Of a DNA stretch of 34,014 nucleotides, positions 15,936 to 22,275 are shown one piece after another; the stretch's first letter is position 1; each line of letters begins with the position of its first letter. The stretch spans positions 1 through 34,014 of the forward strand of contig JAVBPG010000058.1 in assembly GCA_031549685.1 (NCBI GenBank). Reading direction: 5' to 3'. Source of the DNA: JAITMY01 sp031549685. GTDB taxonomy: Bacteria; Bacteroidota; Bacteroidia; Bacteroidales; UBA932. The notes below the pieces were generated by a model. The model worked only from the letters and a program-made list of their open reading frames with translations, ran no database searches and was not told the DNA's origin. The translations under genes and the position numbers were made by a program.

Positions 15936-16751
15936 ATGAACACTTTCAACCCTGAGTACACGGTCGGGAAAATGCGCGAAGAGCTGCGCAGCTACCTAAC
16001 GAACAGCGGATTAAAATCGCTTGTGGTGGGCATTTCGGGAGGCGTGGACTCCGCGCTGGCCGCAGCCTTGGTGTATCCTGTATGCCAAGAACTTAGCATA
16101 CCGCTGATCGGCAGGTTTATCCACATCGAAAGCAATAAGCCCGAGGAGTCGAACCGCGCCAACGAGGTAGGAAGGGCCTTTTGCTCGGATTACAAGAGCG
16201 TGGATTTGACCGACTTATACATTACGACCAGGCAGAGCATTGAGGAAGATACTGCGGCTAAGCTGGGGGATTTAAGCTGTCGCATTCGCTTTGGTAACGT
16301 AAAGGCAAGGTTACGAATGATTTACCTCTACAACTTAGCGCAAAAGCACTGCGGCTTGGTGCTCAGCACCGACAACCACACCGAAATCATGCTGGGTTAC
16401 TGGACCTTGCACGGCGACGTGGGCGACTACGCCATGTTTGCCAACCTGTGGAAAACGGAGGTTTACCAATGCTCCAAGTGGCTTATTGAAAATGATTTGA
16501 CATTCCTTGAGCAGCAGCATGCCCTGGAGGTGTGCGTTGACGCCGTGCCCACCGATGGCTTAGGCACCACCTCAAGCGACCTGGAGCAGCTCAAGGCCAA
16601 CAGCTACGCCGAGGTAGATGAGCTGCTACAAAAGTACCTAAGCGGCAGCCGCGACCAGCAGCTACTGGAGCACCCTGTTATACAGCGGCATTTACGGTCG
16701 GAGTTCAAGCGCAACAACCCGTATAACGTGCCAAGGGAGAGGATTTGCTAA
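15936..16751 (+). CDS. nadE: NH3-dependent NAD+ synthetase
   Basis: NadE amidates deamido-NAD to NAD in the cytoplasm. The protein has 271 residues and only the synthetase domain, with no N-terminal glutaminase, so it would use ammonia. The ATP-PPi loop SGGVDS is at 34-39. Other motifs are RIRFGNVKARLRM, STDNHTEIMLGYWTLHGD and GDYAMFANLWKTEVY, together with the C-terminal basic segment FKRNNPYNVPRE. The start is the ATG at 15936; a TTG six bases upstream is less likely. The other NAD enzyme of the window, nadK, is far away and not linked. Confidence 0.93.
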   Translation: MNTFNPEYTVGKMREELRSYLTNSGLKSLVVGISGGVDSALAAALVYPVCQELSIPLIGRFIHIESNKPEESNRANEVGRAFCSDYKSVDLTDLYITTRQSIEEDTAAKLGDLSCRIRFGNVKARLRMIYLYNLAQKHCGLVLSTDNHTEIMLGYWTLHGDVGDYAMFANLWKTEVYQCSKWLIENDLTFLEQQHALEVCVDAVPTDGLGTTSSDLEQLKANSYAEVDELLQKYLSGSRDQQLLEHPVIQRHLRSEFKRNNPYNVPRERIC

Positions 16752-16760
16752 TGATTATTT

Positions 16761-16847
16761 ACCACAAAGGACACAAAAAGTAAAATCGCAAGGAACACAA
16801 AGGCTTTGTGCCCCTTGGGTGGTTTAACCTTTGTGTTCCTTGTGGTT
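16761..16847. repeat. CACAAAGGACAC inverted repeat between convergent genes
   Basis: ACCACAAAGGACACAAA (16761-16777) is nearly complementary to TTTGTGTTCCTTGTGGTT (16830-16847), with further copies inside (AAGGAACACAAAGG, CTTTGTG). It starts 9 nt after the nadE stop and ends 7 nt before the hisB stop codon, so it could end transcription from both sides. No T-run flanks the stems. Confidence 0.6.
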
Positions 16848-16854
16848 AGCTCTT

Positions 16855-17976
16855 CTACAACTTTCCCTTTGTGCTTGGCAACTCGTACTTAAACGCATCG
16901 CGCTTTACGGCTGCTTTTATGGTGCGGGCGAGGGCTTTGAAAATACCCTCCAGCTTGTGGTGCTCGTTGTCGCCCGTGGCCTGGATGTTGAGGTTCATTT
17001 TGGCGGCATCGCTCAACGATTTAAAGAAGTGATAAATCATTTCGGTCGGCATGTCGCCGATTTTTTCGCGCTTAAATTCCGCATCAAAAACCAACCACGA
17101 GCGGCCGCCGAAGTCAAGCGCCACGCTGCACAGGCAGTCGTCCATGGGCAGCACAAAGCCGTAGCGCTCAATGCCGCGCTTGTTGCCCAAAGCGGTATAA
17201 AGGGCCTCGCCCAATGCAATACCCACATCCTCAATGGTGTGATGCTCGTCCACCTGTAAATCGCCCTTGCAGGTAATGCTCAAATCGCAGCCCGAGTGCC
17301 GCGCAATTTGCTCGAGCATGTGGTCAAAAAAGTGAATGCCCGTGCTGATTTGCGCCTTACCGCTGCCGTCCAAGTCCAGCGCCACGCAAATATCGGTTTC
17401 GGAAGTCTTACGCTCCACCTTTGCCGTGCGCGTTCCGCACTTCAAAAATTCGTAAATCTTAATCCAATCCTGAGTAACGAGCGCGCAAACATCCTGCAAG
17501 CCCTGCGCTGCCAGCTCATCACGGCGGCTTTCATCGGCAATAAAAATAGCCTTAGCACCCAGGTTTTTGGCCAGCATTACATCCGTAATGCGGTCGCCAA
17601 TGGTGTAGGAGCCGGCCAAATCGTAATCGCCACCCATGTACTTGGTTAGCATACCTGTTCCGGGCTTGCGGGTGGGCAGGTTGTCCTTGGGAAAGGATTT
17701 ATCTATGCAAATATCATCAAATTTAACACCCTCTCCTTCAAATGCCTGTAATACTTTATTTTGCGTAGGCCAAAAGGTATTTTCGGGAAAAGAGGCCGTG
17801 CCCAAACCATCCTGGTTGGTAACCATTACCAACTCAAAACCAAGGTCGTGCGCTATGTGGTACATGCCGCGGAACACGCCGGGCAGGAACTCCAGCTTTT
17901 CGAGGCTATCCACCTGCTCGTCAGCCGGCTCGCGTATAAGCGTACCGTCGCGGTCAATAAAAAGGCATCTTTTCAT
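16855..17976 (-). CDS. hisB: Bifunctional histidinol-phosphatase / imidazoleglycerol-phosphate dehydratase HisB
   Basis: This is a 373-residue two-domain enzyme. Residues 1-165 are a HAD-type histidinol-phosphate phosphatase with DRDGT (Asp 8 nucleophile, Asp 10) and the GDRITD metal-binding motif. From about 185 follows the imidazoleglycerol-phosphate dehydratase domain, with its manganese ligands in FFDHMLEQIARHSG, VDEHHTIEDVGIALG and DNEHHKLEGIFKAL. It catalyses steps 6 and 8 of histidine synthesis. The fused form is also known from enterobacteria and Bacteroidota. It is the last gene of the his cluster, and its transcript would come from the attenuated promoter upstream of hisG. Confidence 0.96.
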   Translation of the reverse strand: MKRCLFIDRDGTLIREPADEQVDSLEKLEFLPGVFRGMYHIAHDLGFELVMVTNQDGLGTASFPENTFWPTQNKVLQAFEGEGVKFDDICIDKSFPKDNLPTRKPGTGMLTKYMGGDYDLAGSYTIGDRITDVMLAKNLGAKAIFIADESRRDELAAQGLQDVCALVTQDWIKIYEFLKCGTRTAKVERKTSETDICVALDLDGSGKAQISTGIHFFDHMLEQIARHSGCDLSITCKGDLQVDEHHTIEDVGIALGEALYTALGNKRGIERYGFVLPMDDCLCSVALDFGGRSWLVFDAEFKREKIGDMPTEMIYHFFKSLSDAAKMNLNIQATGDNEHHKLEGIFKALARTIKAAVKRDAFKYELPSTKGKL

Positions 17977-17978
17977 AG

Positions 17979-18071
17979 TGTTGAACTGTTGAATCGATTA
18001 TTTGTTGAACTGTTGAATGAGGCATGCAGATTGTCATGCTGCCTATTGCCCACTGCTAATTGCCTACTTGT
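17979..18071. repeat. Direct word repeats in the hisC-hisB gap
   Basis: TGTTGAACTGTTGAAT occurs twice (17979-17994 and 18003-18018). A small hairpin GCATGCAGATTGTCATGC follows. Then come TGCCTATTGCCCACTGCTAATTGCC-type words (18040-18071), which resemble those at 25549-25580. The block ends 3 nt from the hisC stop codon. Confidence 0.5.
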
Positions 18072-18074
18072 ATT

Positions 18075-19109
18075 TTACTGCAACTTTTTCATCTCCTTCA
18101 GTAGCACCTCATTCTCCTGCGGCGTGCCCACGGTTATGCGAATGCAGCCCTCGCAGAGGGCAATGTTGTTGCGGTTGCGGGTTACCACTCCCCTGCCGAC
18201 CAGCTGCGCGTATATGCCGTTGGCATCGGTGGTTTTGACCAGCACAAAGTTAGCGTCCGTTGGGTAAACATGCAATACGCAGGGCAGGGATTTTAAATCT
18301 TCTATCAGCTTTTCGCGCTCATGTAGCAGGGTTTTTACCCAAAACTTCACATCATTACTGCGCTGCAGCATTTGCAGGGCGTGCTTTTGCACCAGCATGC
18401 TGATGTTGTACGGGTACTTGATTTTGTTGAGTATGCCCACCAGCTCCTCCGAGGCAAAGGCCATGCCCAGGCGCACGCCGGCCGATGCCCAAGCCTTGGA
18501 AAAAGTTTGCAGCACCACCATATTCGGGTACTTTTTCAGCTCCGGCAGGAAGGAAGGGCGCTCCGAAAAATCAATGTAGGCCTCGTCGAGTACCACTACG
18601 CCGGCGAATTGCTCGAGCGTTTTTATGATTTCCGAACGGTTGAGGCTATTGCCCGTGGGGTTGTTGGGCGAGCACAGCCAAATAATTTTTGTCCGGTCGT
18701 CCGCCGCAGCCAGCAGCTTTTCGGCCGTGAAGTCGAAGCTTTCGTCAAGCAGCACCTCGCGGTATTCCACGTTGTTGACATCGGCGGCCACCTTGTACAT
18801 GCCGTAGGTGGGCGCTATGGCCAGCACGTTGTCCTGCGCGGGTTCGCAGAGGGCGCGGATGAGCAGATCAATGGGCTCATCGCTGCCCACACCCAGCAGA
18901 ATTTGTTCGGGCGCAACGCCTTTTTGCTTGGCAATTTCGCGCTTTACCTCCCACTGCAAAGGGTCGGGGTAACGGCTAAAAGGTTCATTGTAGGGATTTT
19001 CGTTGGCATCTAAAAATACCGATGCCTCGCCTTTAAACTCGCTTCGCGCCGAGGAGTAAGGCTTCAAATTCCAAATGTTGGGACGGACTAATTGTTGTAG
19101 TGGTTTCAT
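18075..19109 (-). CDS. hisC: Histidinol-phosphate aminotransferase
   Basis: HisC is a PLP enzyme for step 7 of histidine synthesis. It has 344 residues, a normal length. Fold-type I aminotransferase motifs are present: LDANENPYNEPFSRYPDP at the N-terminus, GVGSDEPIDLL, SPNNPTGN, VVLDEAYIDF, and FSKAWASAGVRLG with the PLP-binding Lys. The C-terminal RITVGTPQENEVLL holds the substrate carboxylate Arg. It lies between hisB and the inserted GxxExxY gene. Only 9 nt separate its ATG from the left 82-bp repeat element, so that element forms its 5' flank. Confidence 0.96.
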   Translation of the reverse strand: MKPLQQLVRPNIWNLKPYSSARSEFKGEASVFLDANENPYNEPFSRYPDPLQWEVKREIAKQKGVAPEQILLGVGSDEPIDLLIRALCEPAQDNVLAIAPTYGMYKVAADVNNVEYREVLLDESFDFTAEKLLAAADDRTKIIWLCSPNNPTGNSLNRSEIIKTLEQFAGVVVLDEAYIDFSERPSFLPELKKYPNMVVLQTFSKAWASAGVRLGMAFASEELVGILNKIKYPYNISMLVQKHALQMLQRSNDVKFWVKTLLHEREKLIEDLKSLPCVLHVYPTDANFVLVKTTDANGIYAQLVGRGVVTRNRNNIALCEGCIRITVGTPQENEVLLKEMKKLQ

Positions 19110-19118
19110 AGTTTTTAG

Positions 19119-19200
19119 GAACGCGGATGACGCGGATGAGGCGAATTAAAACGGGTTTTCAACCAAAAAAAATCAGCAAACACTCGTTTGATTCGTGTTC
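19119..19200. repeat. 82-bp GAACGCG...GTTC element, copy A
   Basis: The ends are GAACGCGGAT and ATTCGTGTTC, nearly complementary to each other. The left part contains GACGCGGATGAGGCGAATTA. The element has the same length (82 bp), the same orientation and the same ends as copy B at 19601-19682, but a different middle. It lies between the GxxExxY gene and hisC. Confidence 0.7.
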
Positions 19201-19204
19201 TCTT

Positions 19205-19585
19205 TTATTTATTTTTATTCTGAAATACTTTTCTTTTAAATTCCGGGGTTTTACCAAAATTCAGCAACAGCCCAACTTCTATTTCTGTGGCCTTTAAGTA
19301 GTTTATCAGCTGAAATTCGTGCTGCTCACAGAGGGCTTCGGCGGCTTTCAGTTCAAGAATAATTTTACCGTTAACAACTACATCCGCCACATAATTTCCA
19401 ACCGTTTCACCTTCGTAGTAAACCTTTATGGGGTGCTGCTGCTCACACTTCAAACCCATTTTGGTCAACTCAATACACAGCGCATTCTCGTACACCTTCT
19501 CCAAAAATCCGTAGCCTAACTTGTTGTACACATTGTAAAACGCACCGATAATAGTGTTCGATAAAAATTGTTCAAGCAGCTCCAT
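19205..19585 (-). CDS. GxxExxY protein (PD-(D/E)XK nuclease-like)
   Basis: This 126-residue protein contains the motif GFLEKVY (26-32) that names the GxxExxY family. A PD-(D/E)XK-type catalytic set is visible: Glu 29, Asp 68 in YVADVVV, and Glu 78 with Lys 80 in ILELK, followed by QLINYL. The nuclease core therefore looks intact, and the length is normal for the family. Its function is unknown. The gene sits inside the his cluster between hisD and hisC, on the same strand. An 82-bp repeat element stands immediately on each side. It has no role in histidine synthesis, and I regard it as an insertion. Confidence 0.88.
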   Translation of the reverse strand: MELLEQFLSNTIIGAFYNVYNKLGYGFLEKVYENALCIELTKMGLKCEQQHPIKVYYEGETVGNYVADVVVNGKIILELKAAEALCEQHEFQLINYLKATEIEVGLLLNFGKTPEFKRKVFQNKNK

Positions 19586-19600
19586 AATTTTAAACGTTTT

Positions 19601-19682
19601 GAACGCGAATGACGCGGATTAGACTGATTTTCGCGGATTTATAAATTCGTATTAATTCGCTCAATTCGCGTTATTCGCGTTC
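19601..19682. repeat. 82-bp GAACGCG...GTTC element, copy B
   Basis: It starts with GAACGCGAATGACGCGGATT and ends with TTATTCGCGTTC. Its terminal 10 bp (GAACGCGAAT and ATTCGCGTTC) are perfect inverted repeats. The right end lies inside hisD: the last three codons (Glu-Arg-Glu) and the TAA stop of hisD are written by the element. Confidence 0.75.
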
Positions 19683-20960
19683 TATTCTCAGCGTTACGGC
19701 ATTCTTGTGCGCCTGCAGGCCCTCGGCCTCCGCCATGGTTTCCACCGCAGCGCCTATATTTTTTATTCCCTCCTGCGTGAGCTTTTGGAAGGTAATTTTA
19801 CGTACAAAGCTGTCCACGCTCACACCGCCATACGAACGTGCGTAGCCGGCCGTGGGCAGGGCGTGGTTGGTGCCCGAGGCGTAATCGCCTACGCTTTCGG
19901 GCGAGTAGTTGCCAATGAAAACCGAGCCGGCGTTTACCACCCTTTCCGCCATTTCGTCGGCGTTTTTGGTGGAAATAATGAGGTGCTCGGCGGCGTAAAT
20001 GTTGGCTACCTGCAGCATTTCCTCCGCATTTTTCACCAGCACTATTTTGCTTTTTTCGAGCGATAGCAGCGCTAAATCTCTCCGCTCCAACACCCTCAAC
20101 TGTTCCTCCACGGCGTTGCGTACGGCGTCAACCACCGCCTCGCTGTCGCACACCAGCACCACCTGGCTATCGGGGCCGTGCTCGGCCTGCGAAAGCAAAT
20201 CGGCGGCAACAAATTCAGGGTTACACGCTTCATCGGCCAGCACCATTACCTCCGAGGGGCCGGCTGGCATATCGATGGCCACGCCCATGTTGCTCACCAG
20301 CTGCTTGGCGGCAGTAACGTAGGCGTTGCCCGGGCCAAAAATTTTATCGACGCGGGGTACGCTTTCAGTGCCAAATGTCAGGGCGGCTATGGCCTGCATG
20401 CCTCCCACCTTGCAAACCTCCACCACGCCGACTTTACGCGCGGCGTACAAAATGGCCGGATGAATTTTACCGCTCCTGTCAGGTGGCGTACACAAGACTA
20501 TGCGCGAGCAGCCCGCGATTTTTGCAGGAATGCCCAGCATTAAAACGGTCGAAAACAATGGCGCGCTACCGCCCGGCACGTACAGTCCAACACGCTCTAC
20601 ACCAACGCTCTTACGCCAACAGGTAACGCCCGGCATGGTTTCAATTTTTTCAACCTTTGAGACTTGCGCGGTGTGAAATTTTTCAATATTTTTTGCAGCC
20701 AGCGCAATGGCATCTTTCAGCTCATCGCTCACCAGGCTGTCGGCTTCGGCGAACTCGGCGGGGCTCACGCGCAAGCTATCAAGGCTCACACAGTCGAACC
20801 GTTGGGTGTACTCGAGCAGCGCGCTATCGCCGCTTTTGCGCACCTCGTCAATCACGGCCAGGGCCGGTTCGCGCAGGCGCTCGAGGCTGTGCGCAGGCCG
20901 CTCGAGCAGGTGCTCAACGTCGGCGATGTTGGGATATTTTATTGTTTCCACGTTTAGCAA
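19671..20960 (-). CDS. hisD: Histidinol dehydrogenase
   Basis: HisD oxidises histidinol to histidine in two NAD-dependent steps, the last of the pathway. It has 429 residues, normal for the family. Motifs are YVPGGSAPLFSTVLM, GGMQAIAALTFGT, FGPGNAYVTAAKQLV, MPAGPSEVMVLAD, LLSQAEHGPDSQ, and NIYAAEHLII with the catalytic Glu-His. The zinc-site region is GTNHALPTAGYARSYGGVSVDSF. Its last three codons and stop are formed by the repeat element at 19601-19682, so the original C-terminus may have been replaced, outside the conserved core. It follows hisG after a 64-nt gap holding a hairpin. Confidence 0.96.
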   Translation of the reverse strand: MLNVETIKYPNIADVEHLLERPAHSLERLREPALAVIDEVRKSGDSALLEYTQRFDCVSLDSLRVSPAEFAEADSLVSDELKDAIALAAKNIEKFHTAQVSKVEKIETMPGVTCWRKSVGVERVGLYVPGGSAPLFSTVLMLGIPAKIAGCSRIVLCTPPDRSGKIHPAILYAARKVGVVEVCKVGGMQAIAALTFGTESVPRVDKIFGPGNAYVTAAKQLVSNMGVAIDMPAGPSEVMVLADEACNPEFVAADLLSQAEHGPDSQVVLVCDSEAVVDAVRNAVEEQLRVLERRDLALLSLEKSKIVLVKNAEEMLQVANIYAAEHLIISTKNADEMAERVVNAGSVFIGNYSPESVGDYASGTNHALPTAGYARSYGGVSVDSFVRKITFQKLTQEGIKNIGAAVETMAEAEGLQAHKNAVTLRIERE

Positions 20961-21022
20961 TGGACAATTGACAACGGATAATGGACAATCATTGTCAATT
21001 ATCCATTGTCCGTTGTCAGTTT
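20953..21022. repeat. ACAATTGACAACGG inverted repeat between hisG and hisD
   Basis: The left half GGACAATTGACAACGGATAATGG and the right half CATTGTCAATTATCCATTGTCC are approximate complements and fold into one long hairpin. The right edge is 2 nt from the hisG stop codon, and the left edge reaches the hisD start. It lies within the his transcript and lacks a T-run, so it does not look like a terminator. Confidence 0.55.
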
Positions 21023-21024
21023 AA

Positions 21025-21879
21025 TTACAAAATCATTTTCTCTATCGGCATTACCAGTATGCCCTGCGCTCCGAGGGCGTGCAGTTGGTCGATGATTTCC
21101 CAGATTTGGCCTTCGGGCAGCACCGAATGAACGGAACACCAGCCCTTTTCTGCCAGGGGAACCACGGTAGGGCTTTTCATACCGGGAAGGATGGCTGTAA
21201 TTTTTTCCACACTTTCGGTGGGCGCGTTCAGCATTACGTACTTGCTCTTGCGGCCTTTCTGTACGGCGTGCAGGCGGAAGAGCAGCTTTTCCAGAGTGGC
21301 CTTTTTCTCGGGGCTCAGCTCCTTGCTCTTGCCCACCATTACCGCCTCGGAGCTGATGGCGACCTCGACCTCCTTGAGCCCGTTGCTGATGAGCGTACTG
21401 CCGGAGCTTACAATATCAAAAATGGCATCGGCAATACCCACGCCGGTGGAGATTTCCACCGAGCCGCTGATTTGGTGAATATCGGCCTTTACGCCATTTT
21501 TCGTAAGGTAATCCTGCAGGATTTTGGGGTACGATGTGGCAATTTTCTTACCGTTGAACCACTGCACATTCTCGTACTTTTCGGCCTTGGGAATGGCCAG
21601 CGACAGGCGGCATTTGCCGAAGCCCAAGCGCTCCACAACGTCGAGCGGGTAGCCCGTTTCGAGCAGCACGTTTTCGCCCACAAAGCCCACGTCGGCCACG
21701 CCGTCGTACACGCACTGCGGTATGTCGTCGTCGCGCAGGTAGAGCATTTCGATGGGGAAGTTGGAGGCGCGCGCCACCAGCTTGCGCTCGCTGTTGGCAA
21801 CGCTGATGCCGGCTTCGGCAATAAGGTCGAGCGACTTTTCGCTCAGGCGCCCGGATTTTTGGATGGCAATTCTTAGCAT
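21025..21879 (-). CDS. hisG: ATP phosphoribosyltransferase, long form
   Basis: HisG makes phosphoribosyl-ATP, the first and feedback-controlled step of histidine synthesis. At 284 residues it is the long (HisGL) form. A periplasmic-binding-like catalytic domain is followed by a C-terminal ACT-like regulatory domain (from about 210: KYVMLNAPTESVEKITAILPGMKSPTVVPL) that binds histidine. It therefore needs no HisZ. The PRPP-binding region is in DAIFDIVSSGSTLISNGL. It starts at the ATG at 21879 (MLRIAIQKSGRL). It is the first structural gene of the cluster, 184 nt downstream of the attenuator. Confidence 0.96.
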   Translation of the reverse strand: MLRIAIQKSGRLSEKSLDLIAEAGISVANSERKLVARASNFPIEMLYLRDDDIPQCVYDGVADVGFVGENVLLETGYPLDVVERLGFGKCRLSLAIPKAEKYENVQWFNGKKIATSYPKILQDYLTKNGVKADIHQISGSVEISTGVGIADAIFDIVSSGSTLISNGLKEVEVAISSEAVMVGKSKELSPEKKATLEKLLFRLHAVQKGRKSKYVMLNAPTESVEKITAILPGMKSPTVVPLAEKGWCSVHSVLPEGQIWEIIDQLHALGAQGILVMPIEKMIL

Positions 21880-21885
21880 AGTATT

Positions 21886-21921
21886 ATTTAAAGATTCAAA
21901 GATTTAAGAATTAAAGATTTA
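21886..21921. repeat. AAAGATTCAAAGATTTAAG word repeat upstream of hisG
   Basis: Short copies of AAAGATT recur in AAAGATTCAAAGATTTAAGA and ATTAAAGATTTAA. The block lies in the 5' leader 7 nt before the hisG ATG. Confidence 0.4.
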
Positions 21922-21942
21922 ATGGTGCAACCTCACACCGCG

Positions 21943-22036
21943 TGTCATTTTGAGCGTAGCGAAGCGTAGTCGAAAAATCTCATGCTCGAACAATTTATTT
22001 GCCAACCGGAGATGCTTCACTTCGTTCAGCATGACA
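21943..22036. repeat. TGTCATT...ATGACA element in the his leader
   Basis: TGTCATTTTGAGCGTAGCGA at the left end and TTCGTTCAGCATGACA at the right end are imperfect complements. Inside, ATCTCATGCTCGAA and GGAGATGCTTCAC can also pair. It stands between the attenuator terminator and hisG and would be transcribed as part of the leader. Confidence 0.65.
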
Positions 22037-22062
22037 AAGGGTGCAACAATCGTTCTTCAAGC

Positions 22063-22094
22063 AAAAAGAGGCTTGCAAGCAAATGCAAACCTCT
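22063..22094 (-). terminator. his attenuator terminator hairpin
   Basis: Read on the minus strand, AGAGGTTTGCA (complement of 22084-22094) and TGCAAGCCTCT (complement of 22067-22077) form an 11-bp stem with one G-U pair and a 6-nt loop. Five U residues follow. An alternative antiterminator pairs GCAAAUG (complement of 22114-22120) with CAUUUGC (complement of 22079-22085). This would consume the terminator's 5' arm and loop. It stands 36 nt after the leader-peptide stop. Confidence 0.85.
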
Positions 22095-22129
22095 CATATA
22101 TAAATGGTTACAACATTTGCATAGCGATG

Positions 22130-22183
22130 CTACTCATCGTGATGATGATGAACATAAGCGCTATGGGTGTGCTGTTGAAACAT
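22130..22183 (-). CDS. hisL: Histidine operon leader peptide
   Basis: This 17-codon open reading frame encodes MFQQHTHSAYVHHHHDE. Six of its 17 residues are histidine, including four in a row at 12-15. It lies directly downstream of a strong promoter and directly upstream of the terminator/antiterminator hairpins and hisG. When charged His-tRNA is short, a ribosome would stall at the His run and free the antiterminator. With ample histidine the terminator would form. No Shine-Dalgarno sequence is present, as is usual in Bacteroidota. Translation is not proven, but a His run at this place is very unlikely by chance. Confidence 0.88.
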   Translation of the reverse strand: MFQQHTHSAYVHHHHDE

Positions 22184-22201
22184 GATTTTTATTAATCCGC
22201 A

Positions 22202-22232
22202 CAAAGGTAAAAAGTTTTTAGATAAATACAAA
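22202..22232 (-). promoter_or_regulatory. Promoter of the his operon
   Basis: A -33 TTTG (complement of 22229-22232) is followed after 19 nt by the -7 TACCTTTG (complement of 22202-22209), an almost ideal Bacteroidota promoter. Transcription would start near 22195, giving a leader of only about 10-15 nt before the hisL ATG. Confidence 0.8.
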
Positions 22233-22244
22233 AAGAAAGATTGC

Positions 22245-22271
22245 GCCGCTGCCCTGCCCGGGCAATACGGC
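22245..22271 (-). terminator. Possible terminator of the alanine symporter gene
   Basis: GCCG-GCCC and GGGC-CGGC can pair in a hairpin read on the minus strand, 5 nt after the stop codon. The sequence after it (GCAATCTTTCTTTTTG) is U-rich. The stem is interrupted, so this is a moderate call. Confidence 0.4.
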
Positions 22272-22275
22272 CTGA

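Noticed and set aside
17979..18018. Two 16-bp direct repeats 8 nt apart, seen as a possible CRISPR
   Set aside because: There are only two copies, the spacing is too short, and no cas gene is in the window. They belong to the word-repeat families.
20953..21022. Hairpin between hisG and hisD as a terminator
   Set aside because: It lacks a T-run and lies inside a conserved operon, so termination there would cut off the rest of the pathway.
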